This document shows, one piece after another, positions 55,253 through 63,365 of a stretch of 64,000 nucleotides of DNA. Numbering within the stretch: the stretch's first letter is position 1; every line of letters begins with the position of its first letter. Where the stretch lies: the NCBI RefSeq assembly GCF_017874715.1, contig NZ_JAGGLR010000026.1, positions 124,001-188,000 on the forward strand. Reading direction: 5' to 3'. Origin of the DNA: Streptomyces iranensis. GTDB taxonomy: Bacteria > Actinomycetota > Actinomycetes > Streptomycetales > Streptomycetaceae. Position numbers and translations under genes: made by a program. The notes under the pieces are model-generated. The model searched no databases, was not told where the DNA came from, and saw only the letters and a list, made by a program, of their open reading frames with translations.

Positions 55253-56104
55253 TCAGGCCGTGGGGAGCTGCTCGCCCTGCACCGCCTGTATGTCCAGCTC
55301 CACCCGCAGGGTGGTGCCGATCGCCGCGATGCCCGCCGCGACCACCTGGTTGTAGTTCATCGCGAAGTCCTCGCGGCGCAGCTCGGCGACGGCCCGGAAG
55401 GCCGCCCGCACCCCGCCCCAGGGGTCGGGGCCCGTGCCCAGGTACGTCAGGTCCAGGTCCACGTCCCGGACCACGCCGTGCATCGACAGCTCGCCATGGA
55501 CCGTCCAGCGGTCGGCCCCGGCCGCGCTCAGATGCGTGCTTCGGTACGTCAGCTCCGGGAACTCCTCCACATTGAGGAAGTCGGGCGACTTCAGATGGCC
55601 GTCCCGCATCGTGTTGCCGGTGTCGATGCTGGCGGCCCGCATGACCGCCTCGACGCGCGACTTCTCGATGTCCTCGGCGACCTCGATCCGCCCGCCGAAC
55701 TCGGTGAACCGGCCGTGGACGCTGGAGATCCCCAGGTGCTGGGCGACCGCGGCCACCGTCGAATGCGCCGGGTCGATCGTCCACGCCCCGGGCGGCGGAA
55801 GCTCCACCCCGCCCTGGCGCGCCAGTACCACCGTGCCCACGTCGGCCCGCCCGGAGGCCGTGACGATCGCCGTGGACGCGACCGGGGCATAGCCGACCGC
55901 GGTGGCGATGATCGTGTACGGCCCCGGCGGCAGCGGCCCGTCGGTCCGCACGGCGCCGTCCGTGTCGGCCTGCGCGCGCAGCACCTGGGCACCCGTCATA
56001 TCGGTGACGGTCAGCACCGCGTGCTGGACCGCCCAGCCGTCGCGGGTGTGGATCCGGGCCCGCAGCCCCGCTCCCCCGCCTGCTCCTGCTCCTGTGGTCG
56101 TCAT
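55253..56104 (-). CDS. YceI-family protein with N-terminal Ig-like module
   Basis: 283 residues, ATG at 56104. Residues 10-98 form a carboxypeptidase-regulatory-like beta module (DGWAVQHAVLTVTDMTGAQV, GPLPPGPYTIIATAVGYAPV). Residues 105-283 are YceI (GAWTIDPAHSTVAAVAQHLG, IDTGNTMRDGHLKSPDFLNV, ELSMHGVVRDVDLDL), a lipocalin-like barrel that binds isoprenoid lipids. No signal peptide. The N-terminal module resembles those at the C-terminus of the neighbouring MFS protein. Confidence 0.9.
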   Translation of the reverse strand: MTTTGAGAGGGAGLRARIHTRDGWAVQHAVLTVTDMTGAQVLRAQADTDGAVRTDGPLPPGPYTIIATAVGYAPVASTAIVTASGRADVGTVVLARQGGVELPPPGAWTIDPAHSTVAAVAQHLGISSVHGRFTEFGGRIEVAEDIEKSRVEAVMRAASIDTGNTMRDGHLKSPDFLNVEEFPELTYRSTHLSAAGADRWTVHGELSMHGVVRDVDLDLTYLGTGPDPWGGVRAAFRAVAELRREDFAMNYNQVVAAGIAAIGTTLRVELDIQAVQGEQLPTA

Positions 56105-56433
56105 GCCGCGTTTCGCTCCCGCTCGGGTGTCGCCGTGTTGCTCGTGTCGCTCATGTCGCCCGGCGCGCTGGTCGTGCGCGTCGCGCTGTTCGTACTCGTG
56201 GTGCTGGTCGTGCTTGCCGTGCTGGTGGTCGTGCTTGCCGTGCTCGTGGTACTTGCCGTGCTGGTGGTACTCGTCGGGTCTGTGCGCCGGATCCGGGCGG
56301 CGGTGTCAGGCCGTCCCCTGCCTTCACTACACCGCCGCCGGGATCCGGGTTCCGGGTCCGGCTGAGAAATCCGCCGCCCGGACCGGGGCCGGGGCGCGAC
56401 TCCGCTCTTGCGCGCCCCGGGCCCGGGGTTCCG
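56105..56433. repeat. Gene-free stretch with GTGCTSGTGGTRCTTGCCGT-type repeats
   Basis: Imperfect short tandem repeats rich in GTGCT and GTACTCGTGG, mainly 56170-56290. On the minus strand 67 codons are open in frame with the YceI gene and would encode a His-rich leader, but no start codon is present there. Confidence 0.6.
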
Positions 56434-59064
56434 TCACTCGCCCGGGTGGGCGAGCTCCACGTCGTGGCCGTCGACGCCGGGCCCGGAGACCGTCAGCGCC
56501 CCCGCGACCGGCGGGTAGCCGCTCGCGATGACCGTGTAGTCGCCCGCGTCCAGGTCGGTGAAGGCGTACGCGCCGTCCTCACCGGTGGTGGCGGTGGCGA
56601 CCACGTTCCCGGCCGAGTCCACGAGGGTGACCCGCGCGTCGGGCAGCGGCCGCCGGTCGGCACCGGCCCGGACTATGCCCTGCACCCGGGCGCCGGCCTG
56701 CAGCGCTATCTCCACCCGGGTCAGCCCCTGGGCCCCCACCTCGACGGGCAGGGCCGCGGGCCGGTAGCCCGGCGCGTTCACCGCGACCGTGAAGGTCCCG
56801 GAGACCAGTTCCTCGAAGCCGAAGTCGCCCTGTTCACCGGTCTTCCCGGTGGCCAGCACCTCACCGCGGACATCGGTGACCACGACCATCGCCGCTTCCA
56901 CCGGCCGGCCGTCGGCGGCACCGCGCACGCTGCCCACCAGACCGCTGGTGGCCGACAGGACGATGTCGAAGCCGAGCGGCTCGTCCCCGACCACGACCGT
57001 GGACGCCTGCGGCTGGTGGCCGTCGGCCGCCGCGATCAGGACGTACGAGCCGGAACCCGGCGCGTCCAGGGCGTACGAGCCGTCGGGGTGCGCCACCGAT
57101 CGGCCCAGCTGCCGCCCGGCGAGCGAGATCAGCGTCACCGCGGCGCGGGCGACGGGGCCGCCCTCCGCGTTCCGCACGAAGCCGTGCACACCCTGCCGGG
57201 GCTGACGGTCCGCGCCGTCGCCCCCGGCGGAGGCGAAGGCCGTAAGGCGCTGCGGAGCGGTGGCCGTCTGCGGGGCGGTGGCCGCGAGGGCACCGGCGGC
57301 GTCCGGCTCGGCGGCCGGGGCGCCCACGAGGGCGGGCTCGAGGTCGGCGACCTGCCCGAGGGTGGCCGTGGCCGCCACCGTGTCGGCCGGGGCCGCGTCG
57401 GCGGCCGGGGTGTCCGAGGTGGCCCCGGCGGCCTGCTGGGTGCCGGAGTTGGTCTTCAGGGCGACCTCCTTGATGAACAGGGTCAGCAGGAAGGCGAGGA
57501 ACGCGGCCGGGGCGGCGAAGAGGAAGACGTCCGCGACACCATGCCCGTAGGCGCTCTCCATGATCGTGCGCATCGGCTCGGGCAGCGCCCGCACGTCGGG
57601 GATGCCACCGCCGCCGGTGCCGCCGTGACCCAGCGCGGCGCCCTTGGGGCCGAGTTCCGCCAGGCCGTCCTTGACGTAGTGGGTGACCCGGTTGGCGAGC
57701 ACCGCGCCGAGCGCCGAGACGCCGACCGCACCGCCCAGGGAGCGGAAGAAGGTGACGACGGAGCTGGCCGCGCCGAGATCCTGCGGGGCCACCTGGTTCT
57801 GGGCGGCCAGCACCAGGTTCTGCATCATCATGCCGATGCCGAGGCCCATGAGCGCCATGTAGATCGCCATGTGCCAGTACGGGGTGTCGTACCGGATGGT
57901 GCCCAGCAGACCGAGGCCCGCCGTCACCAGCACACCGCCGCAGACCAGCCATGCCTTCCAGCGACCGGTCTTGGTGATGACCTGACCGGAGACGGTCGAG
58001 GAGATGAACAGGCCGCCGATCATCGGGATGGTCATGACGCCGGACATGGTGGGCGACTTACCGCGCGCCAGCTGGAAGTACTGGCTGAAGAAGACGGTTC
58101 CGGCGAACATCGCGATACCGACGAAGAGCGACGCCAGAGAGGCGAGGGTGATCGTCTTGTTGCGGAACAGCCGCAGCGGGATGATCGGCTCGCTCGCCTT
58201 GGACTCGATCAGCAGGAAGATCAGACCGAGTGCGATCGAGCCGCCGACCATCGCGTAGGTCTGCCACGAGATCCAGTCGTACTTGTCGCCCGCGAAGGTC
58301 ACCCAGATCAGCAGCAGCGAGACCGCGGCGCTGATGAAGAAGGCGCCGCCCCAGTCGACCTTGACGTCCCGCTTCACCACGGGGAGCTTCAGGGTCTTCT
58401 GAAGGACGATCAGCGCGATGACGGCGAACGGCACGCCGACGTAGAAGCACCAGCGCCAGCCCAGCCACTCGGTGTCGGTGATCACGCCGCCCAGCAGCGG
58501 ACCGCCGACGGTCGCGACGGCGAAGGTCGCGCCGAGGTAGCCGCTGTACCGGCCGCGCTCCCGGGGGGAGATCATCGCGGCCATGACGATCTGGGCGAGG
58601 GCGGACAGACCGCCGACGCCGACGCCCTGCACCACGCGGCAGGCGATCAGCATGCCGGGGTTCTGCGACAGACCGGCCACCACGGAGCCCGCGACGTAGA
58701 TCACCAGGGCTATCTGGACCAGCAGCTTCTTGCTGAAGAGGTCGGCGAGCTTGCCCCACAGCGGCGTGGTGGCCGTCATGGCCAGCAGGGTGGCGGTGAC
58801 GACCCAGGTGTAGGAGGACTGGCTGCCGTTGAGGTCAGCGATGATCTTGGGCAGTGCGGCGGAGACGATCGTCGACGACAGGATCGCGACGAACATCCCC
58901 AGCAGCAGCCCGGAGAGCGCCTCCATGATCTGCCGGTGGGTCATCGGCGTCGATGCGTCCGCGTCGTGGCCGTGCTGGCCTCTGTGGCCTCCTCCGCCGT
59001 GCTTGGCGTGGGCGGGGTGCCCCGCGGGTCCCCGCACACCGCCGTCCGGTGTGGTCGTTGCCAT
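56434..59064 (-). CDS. DHA2 exporter fused to three Ig-like (CarboxypepD_reg) modules
   Basis: 876 residues, ATG at 59064. His-rich N-terminus (HAKHGGGGHRGQHGHD), then 14 TM helices of the DHA2 family (GMFVAILSSTIVSAALPKII; RVVQGVGVGGLSALAQIVMA; GGPLLGGVITDTEWLGWRWC) to about residue 540. An Ala-rich linker follows, then three beta modules of about 80 residues (QGVHGFVRNAEGGPVARAAV; GLVGSVRGAADGRPVEAAMV; ARVQGIVRAGADRRPLPDAR). Such modules usually act in protein or sugar contacts; on an exporter tail they are unusual. Regulated by the adjacent MarR gene. Confidence 0.92.
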   Translation of the reverse strand: MATTTPDGGVRGPAGHPAHAKHGGGGHRGQHGHDADASTPMTHRQIMEALSGLLLGMFVAILSSTIVSAALPKIIADLNGSQSSYTWVVTATLLAMTATTPLWGKLADLFSKKLLVQIALVIYVAGSVVAGLSQNPGMLIACRVVQGVGVGGLSALAQIVMAAMISPRERGRYSGYLGATFAVATVGGPLLGGVITDTEWLGWRWCFYVGVPFAVIALIVLQKTLKLPVVKRDVKVDWGGAFFISAAVSLLLIWVTFAGDKYDWISWQTYAMVGGSIALGLIFLLIESKASEPIIPLRLFRNKTITLASLASLFVGIAMFAGTVFFSQYFQLARGKSPTMSGVMTIPMIGGLFISSTVSGQVITKTGRWKAWLVCGGVLVTAGLGLLGTIRYDTPYWHMAIYMALMGLGIGMMMQNLVLAAQNQVAPQDLGAASSVVTFFRSLGGAVGVSALGAVLANRVTHYVKDGLAELGPKGAALGHGGTGGGGIPDVRALPEPMRTIMESAYGHGVADVFLFAAPAAFLAFLLTLFIKEVALKTNSGTQQAAGATSDTPAADAAPADTVAATATLGQVADLEPALVGAPAAEPDAAGALAATAPQTATAPQRLTAFASAGGDGADRQPRQGVHGFVRNAEGGPVARAAVTLISLAGRQLGRSVAHPDGSYALDAPGSGSYVLIAAADGHQPQASTVVVGDEPLGFDIVLSATSGLVGSVRGAADGRPVEAAMVVVTDVRGEVLATGKTGEQGDFGFEELVSGTFTVAVNAPGYRPAALPVEVGAQGLTRVEIALQAGARVQGIVRAGADRRPLPDARVTLVDSAGNVVATATTGEDGAYAFTDLDAGDYTVIASGYPPVAGALTVSGPGVDGHDVELAHPGE

Positions 59065-59072
59065 GAAGTTCC

Positions 59073-59561
59073 TTAACGTTGCGAAGGTGTACGGGTGATG
59101 CTGGTCTCCGCCTGTTGCGGCAGAGCCCGGGAACGGGTGTCCCCGAAGCTCGACCGCAACCGGGCGAGAAGTTCATTGAGGCGGTCGACGTCCTCGTCCG
59201 ACCAGTCGCTCAGACAGCTGGCGAGCGCGTCTGTGTAGCGCTCGGAGACCTGACCGAGCAGTGTTCGACCGCTGGGGTTGATGCTCAGCAGCCGCGACCG
59301 CCGGTCGAGCGGGTCGGGCGTGCGGTCCACCCAGCCGCGGTTCGCGACATGCGCCACATGCCGGCTGGTCACCGACATGTCGATGTCGAGCAGCTCGGCG
59401 AGCTTGCTCATGCGCATCTCGCCGTAGCGGTCGAGGAGCATCAGGACGACGGCGGAGCCCGACGGGCAGTCGGCCGGCAGGACGCGCCCGAGCCCGCGCT
59501 TGACGGTGCCGATGCCGCTGAGCTGCCGGGCCAGCTCCTCATAGTGGCGCTGCGCGGCCAC
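59073..59561 (-). CDS. MarR-family regulator of the exporter
   Basis: 162 residues from a GTG at 59561. The frame is open to an ATG at 59636, but that ATG overlaps a palindromic operator, so the shorter form is preferred. Winged helix: MLLDRYGEMRMSKLAELLDI, MSVTSRHVAHVANRGWVDR and DPLDRRSRLLSINPSGRTLL (wing). It lies 8 bp upstream of the exporter gene in the same operon and is probably autoregulated. Confidence 0.9.
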   Translation of the reverse strand: MAAQRHYEELARQLSGIGTVKRGLGRVLPADCPSGSAVVLMLLDRYGEMRMSKLAELLDIDMSVTSRHVAHVANRGWVDRTPDPLDRRSRLLSINPSGRTLLGQVSERYTDALASCLSDWSDEDVDRLNELLARLRSSFGDTRSRALPQQAETSITRTPSQR

Positions 59562-59594
59562 GGCACCCCCAGTGGGATTGGTCGGAATGGTCAG

Positions 59595-59636
59595 TTGCTT
59601 AAGGCAACCATAGAAGAAGTTAGTTGCTACAGGCAA
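59595..59636. promoter_or_regulatory. Two MarR-type operators TTGCTTAAGGCAA / TTGCTACAGGCAA
   Basis: A perfect 13-bp palindrome at 59595 and a variant at 59624, 29 bp apart, in front of the MarR-exporter operon. Confidence 0.75.
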
Positions 59637-59772
59637 ATGAAAGGGTGGTCTGGGCGGTAAATTGCCGTTAAAGAGTCGCCCTGGAGTCGGTCAAGCGGGG
59701 CGGCTGAGGTGCAAGGGGCTGCTGAGACCCGGGGGTGTCCCGGAATCCGCTCGTTCGCTAGGGTCGGGGCTC

Positions 59773-59973
59773 ATGGCGAACAACCCCCAGAGCCCCAACG
59801 GGAACCAGGACCCGTCCGGCTCCACCCAGATGTTCCGCGCCTTCGTCGACGAGGGCACCCGGCAGCCTCAGACGTCCACCGGATCGGGCGGCGGTTCGCG
59901 CGTCGGCCTGATCGTCGGTGTGATCGCGGCGGTCGTGATCGTCGCGGCGGTGGCCTGGCTGGCGCTGGGCTGA
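59773..59973 (+). CDS. Small single-TM protein, 66 aa
   Basis: ATG at 59773. A polar, Asn/Gln/Ser-rich N-terminal half (PQSPNGNQDPSGSTQMFRAF) is followed by one C-terminal TM helix (VGLIVGVIAAVVIVAAVAWL). Typical conserved small Streptomyces membrane protein; function unknown. Monocistronic; divergent from MarR. Confidence 0.75.
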   Translation: MANNPQSPNGNQDPSGSTQMFRAFVDEGTRQPQTSTGSGGGSRVGLIVGVIAAVVIVAAVAWLALG

Positions 59974-60061
59974 GCCACGAAGCCCTGACGCTTACCGCGG
60001 GGGTCTGAGCTCCCGCGGGGAGCCCTGAGCTCCCGCGCCCCTTACGGCTGCCGGGCCGGCC

Positions 60062-60889
60062 TTACGGCTTCCAGCTGACCGAGATGTCCTGTGTCTCGAT
60101 ATGCATGCCCAGCGGCACCCGCCAGTCGTCCACGCACACCGTCCAGGTCTTCTCCTTCTTCTGACCCGCGCCGATCGGCGCGGGCAGCTCTTCCTTGGAC
60201 TCCAGCGTGGCCCAGTCGATGCCGAGCGCGTCGATCACATGCGTCCCGAAGGTGACGGTGCCTGAGGCGACCGGCGCTCCCCCGGTGTTACGGAACTCGA
60301 CCTTCACCTTCTCGCACCAGCGCTCATCGGTCGCCGTGCGCTCCGGCTTGCCGACCTTGAGGGCGGCCGGTCCGGTGGGCGTGGGGGTGCCGGAGGGGTC
60401 CGAACCGGAGCCGGAGGGCGAGGGCTTGCCGGGTTCGTCGCCCTTGGGTCCGCCGCCGCCCTTGGGGCCGTCGTCCGTACGTCCCGGGGCCCCGGAGCCG
60501 CTCTTCCCGCCGTCCGGGCCGTCCGGGCCGTCCGCGCGGTCGGGGGCCTTCGCGGATGCCGAGGGCGCCCGCGAGGCCGGTCCGTCCGTTCTGCCGTCCG
60601 TGGTGGCGGTGGGTCCGGCCGCGCCCCGATCGCGCTGCCCGTCCGTGCCGTCCTTACCGTCGCGATCGTTGTCCGTGCCGCCCTCGTCCAGGGGCACCAG
60701 GTCGACGTCGCCCTTGGGCGGCACGGCGTTCGCGGTCCGCTGGCCGTCGGGTCCGGCCGCACCGGCGGCCACATAGCCGTCGCCGCCACCGCCGCAGCCG
60801 CTGAGGAGTGCCCCCAGGCACAGCGCGGCCGCCGAGGAGGCGATTGCCGTGCCTCGGCGGCCCGTTGTCCGGCTCCATGCGTATCGCAT
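60062..60889 (-). CDS. Secreted lipoprotein with Gly/Asp/Pro-rich spacer
   Basis: 275 residues, ATG at 60889. Signal peptide and lipobox (ASSAAALCLGALLSGC). A long disordered spacer (about 40-180: DGPDGPDGGKSGSGAPG and similar) leads to a C-terminal beta domain of about 85 residues (RWCEKVKVEFRNTGGAPVAS; KEKTWTVCVDDWRVPLGMHI) that looks like a cellulose-binding or Ig-like sandwich with a Cys pair. Surface exposed. Function unknown. Confidence 0.8.
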   Translation of the reverse strand: MRYAWSRTTGRRGTAIASSAAALCLGALLSGCGGGGDGYVAAGAAGPDGQRTANAVPPKGDVDLVPLDEGGTDNDRDGKDGTDGQRDRGAAGPTATTDGRTDGPASRAPSASAKAPDRADGPDGPDGGKSGSGAPGRTDDGPKGGGGPKGDEPGKPSPSGSGSDPSGTPTPTGPAALKVGKPERTATDERWCEKVKVEFRNTGGAPVASGTVTFGTHVIDALGIDWATLESKEELPAPIGAGQKKEKTWTVCVDDWRVPLGMHIETQDISVSWKP

Positions 60890-60955
60890 CGGGCCAGTGT
60901 GGCTGACGGCCCGTCAGGTGTACAGGGATCCGGCAGGGGACCGGCCAGTGGCGGC

Positions 60956-61786
60956 TCAGTCCGAGATCAGGCCCTCACGCAGCTGGGCCAGGGTCCGGGT
61001 GAGCAGCCGGGAGACATGCATCTGGGAGATCCCGACCTCTTCGCCGATTTGCGACTGCGTCATATTGGCGAAGAAGCGCAGCATGATGATCTGGCGCTCG
61101 CGCGGCGGCAGTTTGGCCAGCAGGGGCTTGAGCGACTCGCGATACTCCACCCCCTCCAGCGCGCTGTCCTCGTACCCCAGCCGGTCGGCGAGCGACCCCT
61201 CGCCGCCGTCGTCCTCGGGGGACGGGGAGTCCAGCGAGCTGGCCGTGTAGGCGTTGCCCACCGCCAGCCCGTCGACCACGTCCTCCTCGGAGACGCCCAG
61301 CGCCGTGGCGAGCTCGGTGACGGTCGGGGAGCGGTCGAGCTTCTGCGACAGCTCGTCACTGGCCTTGGTGAGGGCCAGGCGCAGCTCCTGCAGCCGCCGC
61401 GGGACCCGCACCGACCAGCTGGTGTCGCGGAAGAACCGCTTGATCTCGCCCACGACGGTCGGCATGGCGAACGTCGGGAACTCCACGCCGCGTTCGCAGT
61501 CGAAGCGGTCGATCGCCTTGATCAGGCCGATGGTGCCGACCTGGACGATGTCCTCCATCGGCTCGTTACGGCTGCGGAACCGGGCCGCCGCGTAACGGAC
61601 GAGCGGGAGGTTGAGCTCGATGAGGGTGTCACGGACGTAGCCGGCCTCCGCACTGACCTTGTCGAGTGTGGCGAGCCGCAGGAAGAGGGAGCGGGAGAGG
61701 GTGCGGGTGTCGATGGCGTCGCAGTCGTCAGGCATGAGCGGTGCGTCGTTGTTGAGCACCTTCGAGCTGCCCAGTTCTACGGACAT
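60956..61786 (-). CDS. SigB/SigF-family sigma factor (paralogue 1)
   Basis: 276 residues from an ATG at 61786. Regions 2 to 4 are clear: [94 protein letters not shown] and [20 protein letters not shown]. Group 3 sigma factors of this type control stress response and sporulation in Streptomyces, usually restrained by an anti-sigma factor; none is adjacent. It lies 188 bp downstream of a close paralogue. Confidence 0.93.
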   Translation of the reverse strand: MSVELGSSKVLNNDAPLMPDDCDAIDTRTLSRSLFLRLATLDKVSAEAGYVRDTLIELNLPLVRYAAARFRSRNEPMEDIVQVGTIGLIKAIDRFDCERGVEFPTFAMPTVVGEIKRFFRDTSWSVRVPRRLQELRLALTKASDELSQKLDRSPTVTELATALGVSEEDVVDGLAVGNAYTASSLDSPSPEDDGGEGSLADRLGYEDSALEGVEYRESLKPLLAKLPPRERQIIMLRFFANMTQSQIGEEVGISQMHVSRLLTRTLAQLREGLISD

Positions 61787-61974
61787 GCCACCCCCTAGAG
61801 GTCGCGGACGGATCCCAGCTGCGCGGTTCGCGTCCGACGCAGCCTCCCCCTGAATACCGGAGGTCGGGCCGCGCCAAACGCGGTTCCTGCAGAATGTCAC
61901 ATGTCGGCAACACGCTGTAGCGCCATGTCGACATTACAGCCTTGAGGCCCCGGGGCGGAGGTCCCTCGCAAGGA

Positions 61975-62808
61975 TCAGGACTCGATCCGGTTCGCGGATC
62001 TCAGCCGGGCGAAGCTCCGGGACAGCAGCCGGGACACATGCATCTGGGAGACACCGAGCTCGGCGCTGATCTGAGATTGCGTCAAGTTGCTGTAGTAACG
62101 GAGCAAAAGGATACGCTGCTCGCGCTCGGGCAGTTGTACGAGCAGATGGCGCACCAGATCGCGGTGCTCGACTCCGGCGAGCGCGGGATCCTCGTAGCCG
62201 AGCCGGTCGACGAGACCGGGCAGTCCGTCGCCCTCCTGGGCGGCCTCCAGGGAGGTGGCGTGATACGAACGGCCCGCCTCGATGCAGGCCAGCACCTCCT
62301 CCTCGCCGAGCTTGAGCCGTTCGGCGATCTCGGCCGTCGTAGGGGAGCGGCCGTGCAGCACGGTCAGATCCTCGGTCGCGCCGTTGACCTGTACCCATAG
62401 CTCGTGCAACCGGCGCGGGACATGGACGGTGCGGACGTTGTCGCGGAAGTAGCGCTTGATCTCGCCCACGACGGTCGGCATGGCGAAGGTCGGGAACTGC
62501 ACCCCGCGGTCCGGGTCGAATCGGTCGATCGCGTTGATCAGGCCGATGGTGCCGACCTGGATCACGTCCTCCATGGGCTCGTTGCGGCTGCGGAAGCGGG
62601 CCGCGGCGTAGCGGACCAGCGGCAGATTGGCCTCGATGAGCGCGGCGCGCACGCGGGCGTGCTCGGGGGTTCCGGGGGTGAGGTCAGAGAGCTCGGCGAA
62701 GAGCACCTGGGTGAGCGCTCTGGCGTCAGCCCCGCGGCTTCTGCCGCTTTCGCTGCCGCCATCGCCCTGGGGCGGGGTTCTGGGCGCGGTACGGGCCGAC
62801 ACGGTCAC
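61975..62808 (-). CDS. SigB/SigF-family sigma factor (paralogue 2)
   Basis: 277 residues from a GTG at 62808 with AAGGGGTGG upstream. Same regions as the neighbour: [100 protein letters not shown]. The two genes are tandem duplicates that have diverged in the region 3 and linker sequences. In S. coelicolor sigF and sigN form a similar tandem pair, but I cannot say whether these are the orthologues. Confidence 0.93.
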   Translation of the reverse strand: MTVSARTAPRTPPQGDGGSESGRSRGADARALTQVLFAELSDLTPGTPEHARVRAALIEANLPLVRYAAARFRSRNEPMEDVIQVGTIGLINAIDRFDPDRGVQFPTFAMPTVVGEIKRYFRDNVRTVHVPRRLHELWVQVNGATEDLTVLHGRSPTTAEIAERLKLGEEEVLACIEAGRSYHATSLEAAQEGDGLPGLVDRLGYEDPALAGVEHRDLVRHLLVQLPEREQRILLLRYYSNLTQSQISAELGVSQMHVSRLLSRSFARLRSANRIES

Positions 62809-62970
62809 GCCACCCCTTCACGATGTACTCACCCGGCAAAAGCGGTCATAGCATCACAAGACATGTGCACTGTGTGCAAGCACCGCTTTACCACGTGTTG
62901 GTGGAGAAATCGCCCGATAAGGGACCAATGAGGGCATGGGTTCGAGGGCGGGAACGGGAGGGGCGCGAGG

Positions 62971-63135
62971 CTAGTTGGTCAGTTCCGTCATGAACTCGCC
63001 GACGCTCTTGGCGGCGTCCGATATGCCCTCGAAACCGACCTGGACGAGGTCGGCTGCCCGAGCCGGCGTCTTGATGATCGTGTACAGCACGAAGACGATC
63101 AGCATATAGAGCACGATTTTCTTCGCCTGGGCCAT
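62971..63135 (-). CDS. Conserved small membrane protein, 54 aa
   Basis: ATG at 63135 (GAGAGG upstream); the longer frame from 63243 has no ribosome site. One N-terminal TM helix (KIVLYMLIVFVLYTIIKTPA), then an amphipathic helix (LVQVGFEGISDAAKSVGEFM). I recall near-identical short proteins in many Streptomyces. Function unknown. Confidence 0.78.
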   Translation of the reverse strand: MAQAKKIVLYMLIVFVLYTIIKTPARAADLVQVGFEGISDAAKSVGEFMTELTN

Positions 63136-63365
63136 CTGTGCTGCCTCTCCCCGCTGTGCCCTTGTGCAGTTGCGAGAGTCTATCCACACCTCTGGCGCAT
63201 CAGTCGTATCAGTCGGATGAACAGACCGGTGTTGTGGGGACACCCCTACGCCGCTGTGGGCACCGCGCTACATATGGGTGGATTCTGGAGAAAGGGGGGT
63301 GGCAAGAGTGGCGCCGGAAGGAGCGGCGACGGCAGCGGCTCGCGCCGTCGGCGGAGGGAGCGGAA

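Noticed and set aside
59073-59636. MarR protein starting at 59636
   Set aside because: That ATG lies within the palindromic operator TTGCTACAGGCAA; the GTG at 59561 has normal family length.
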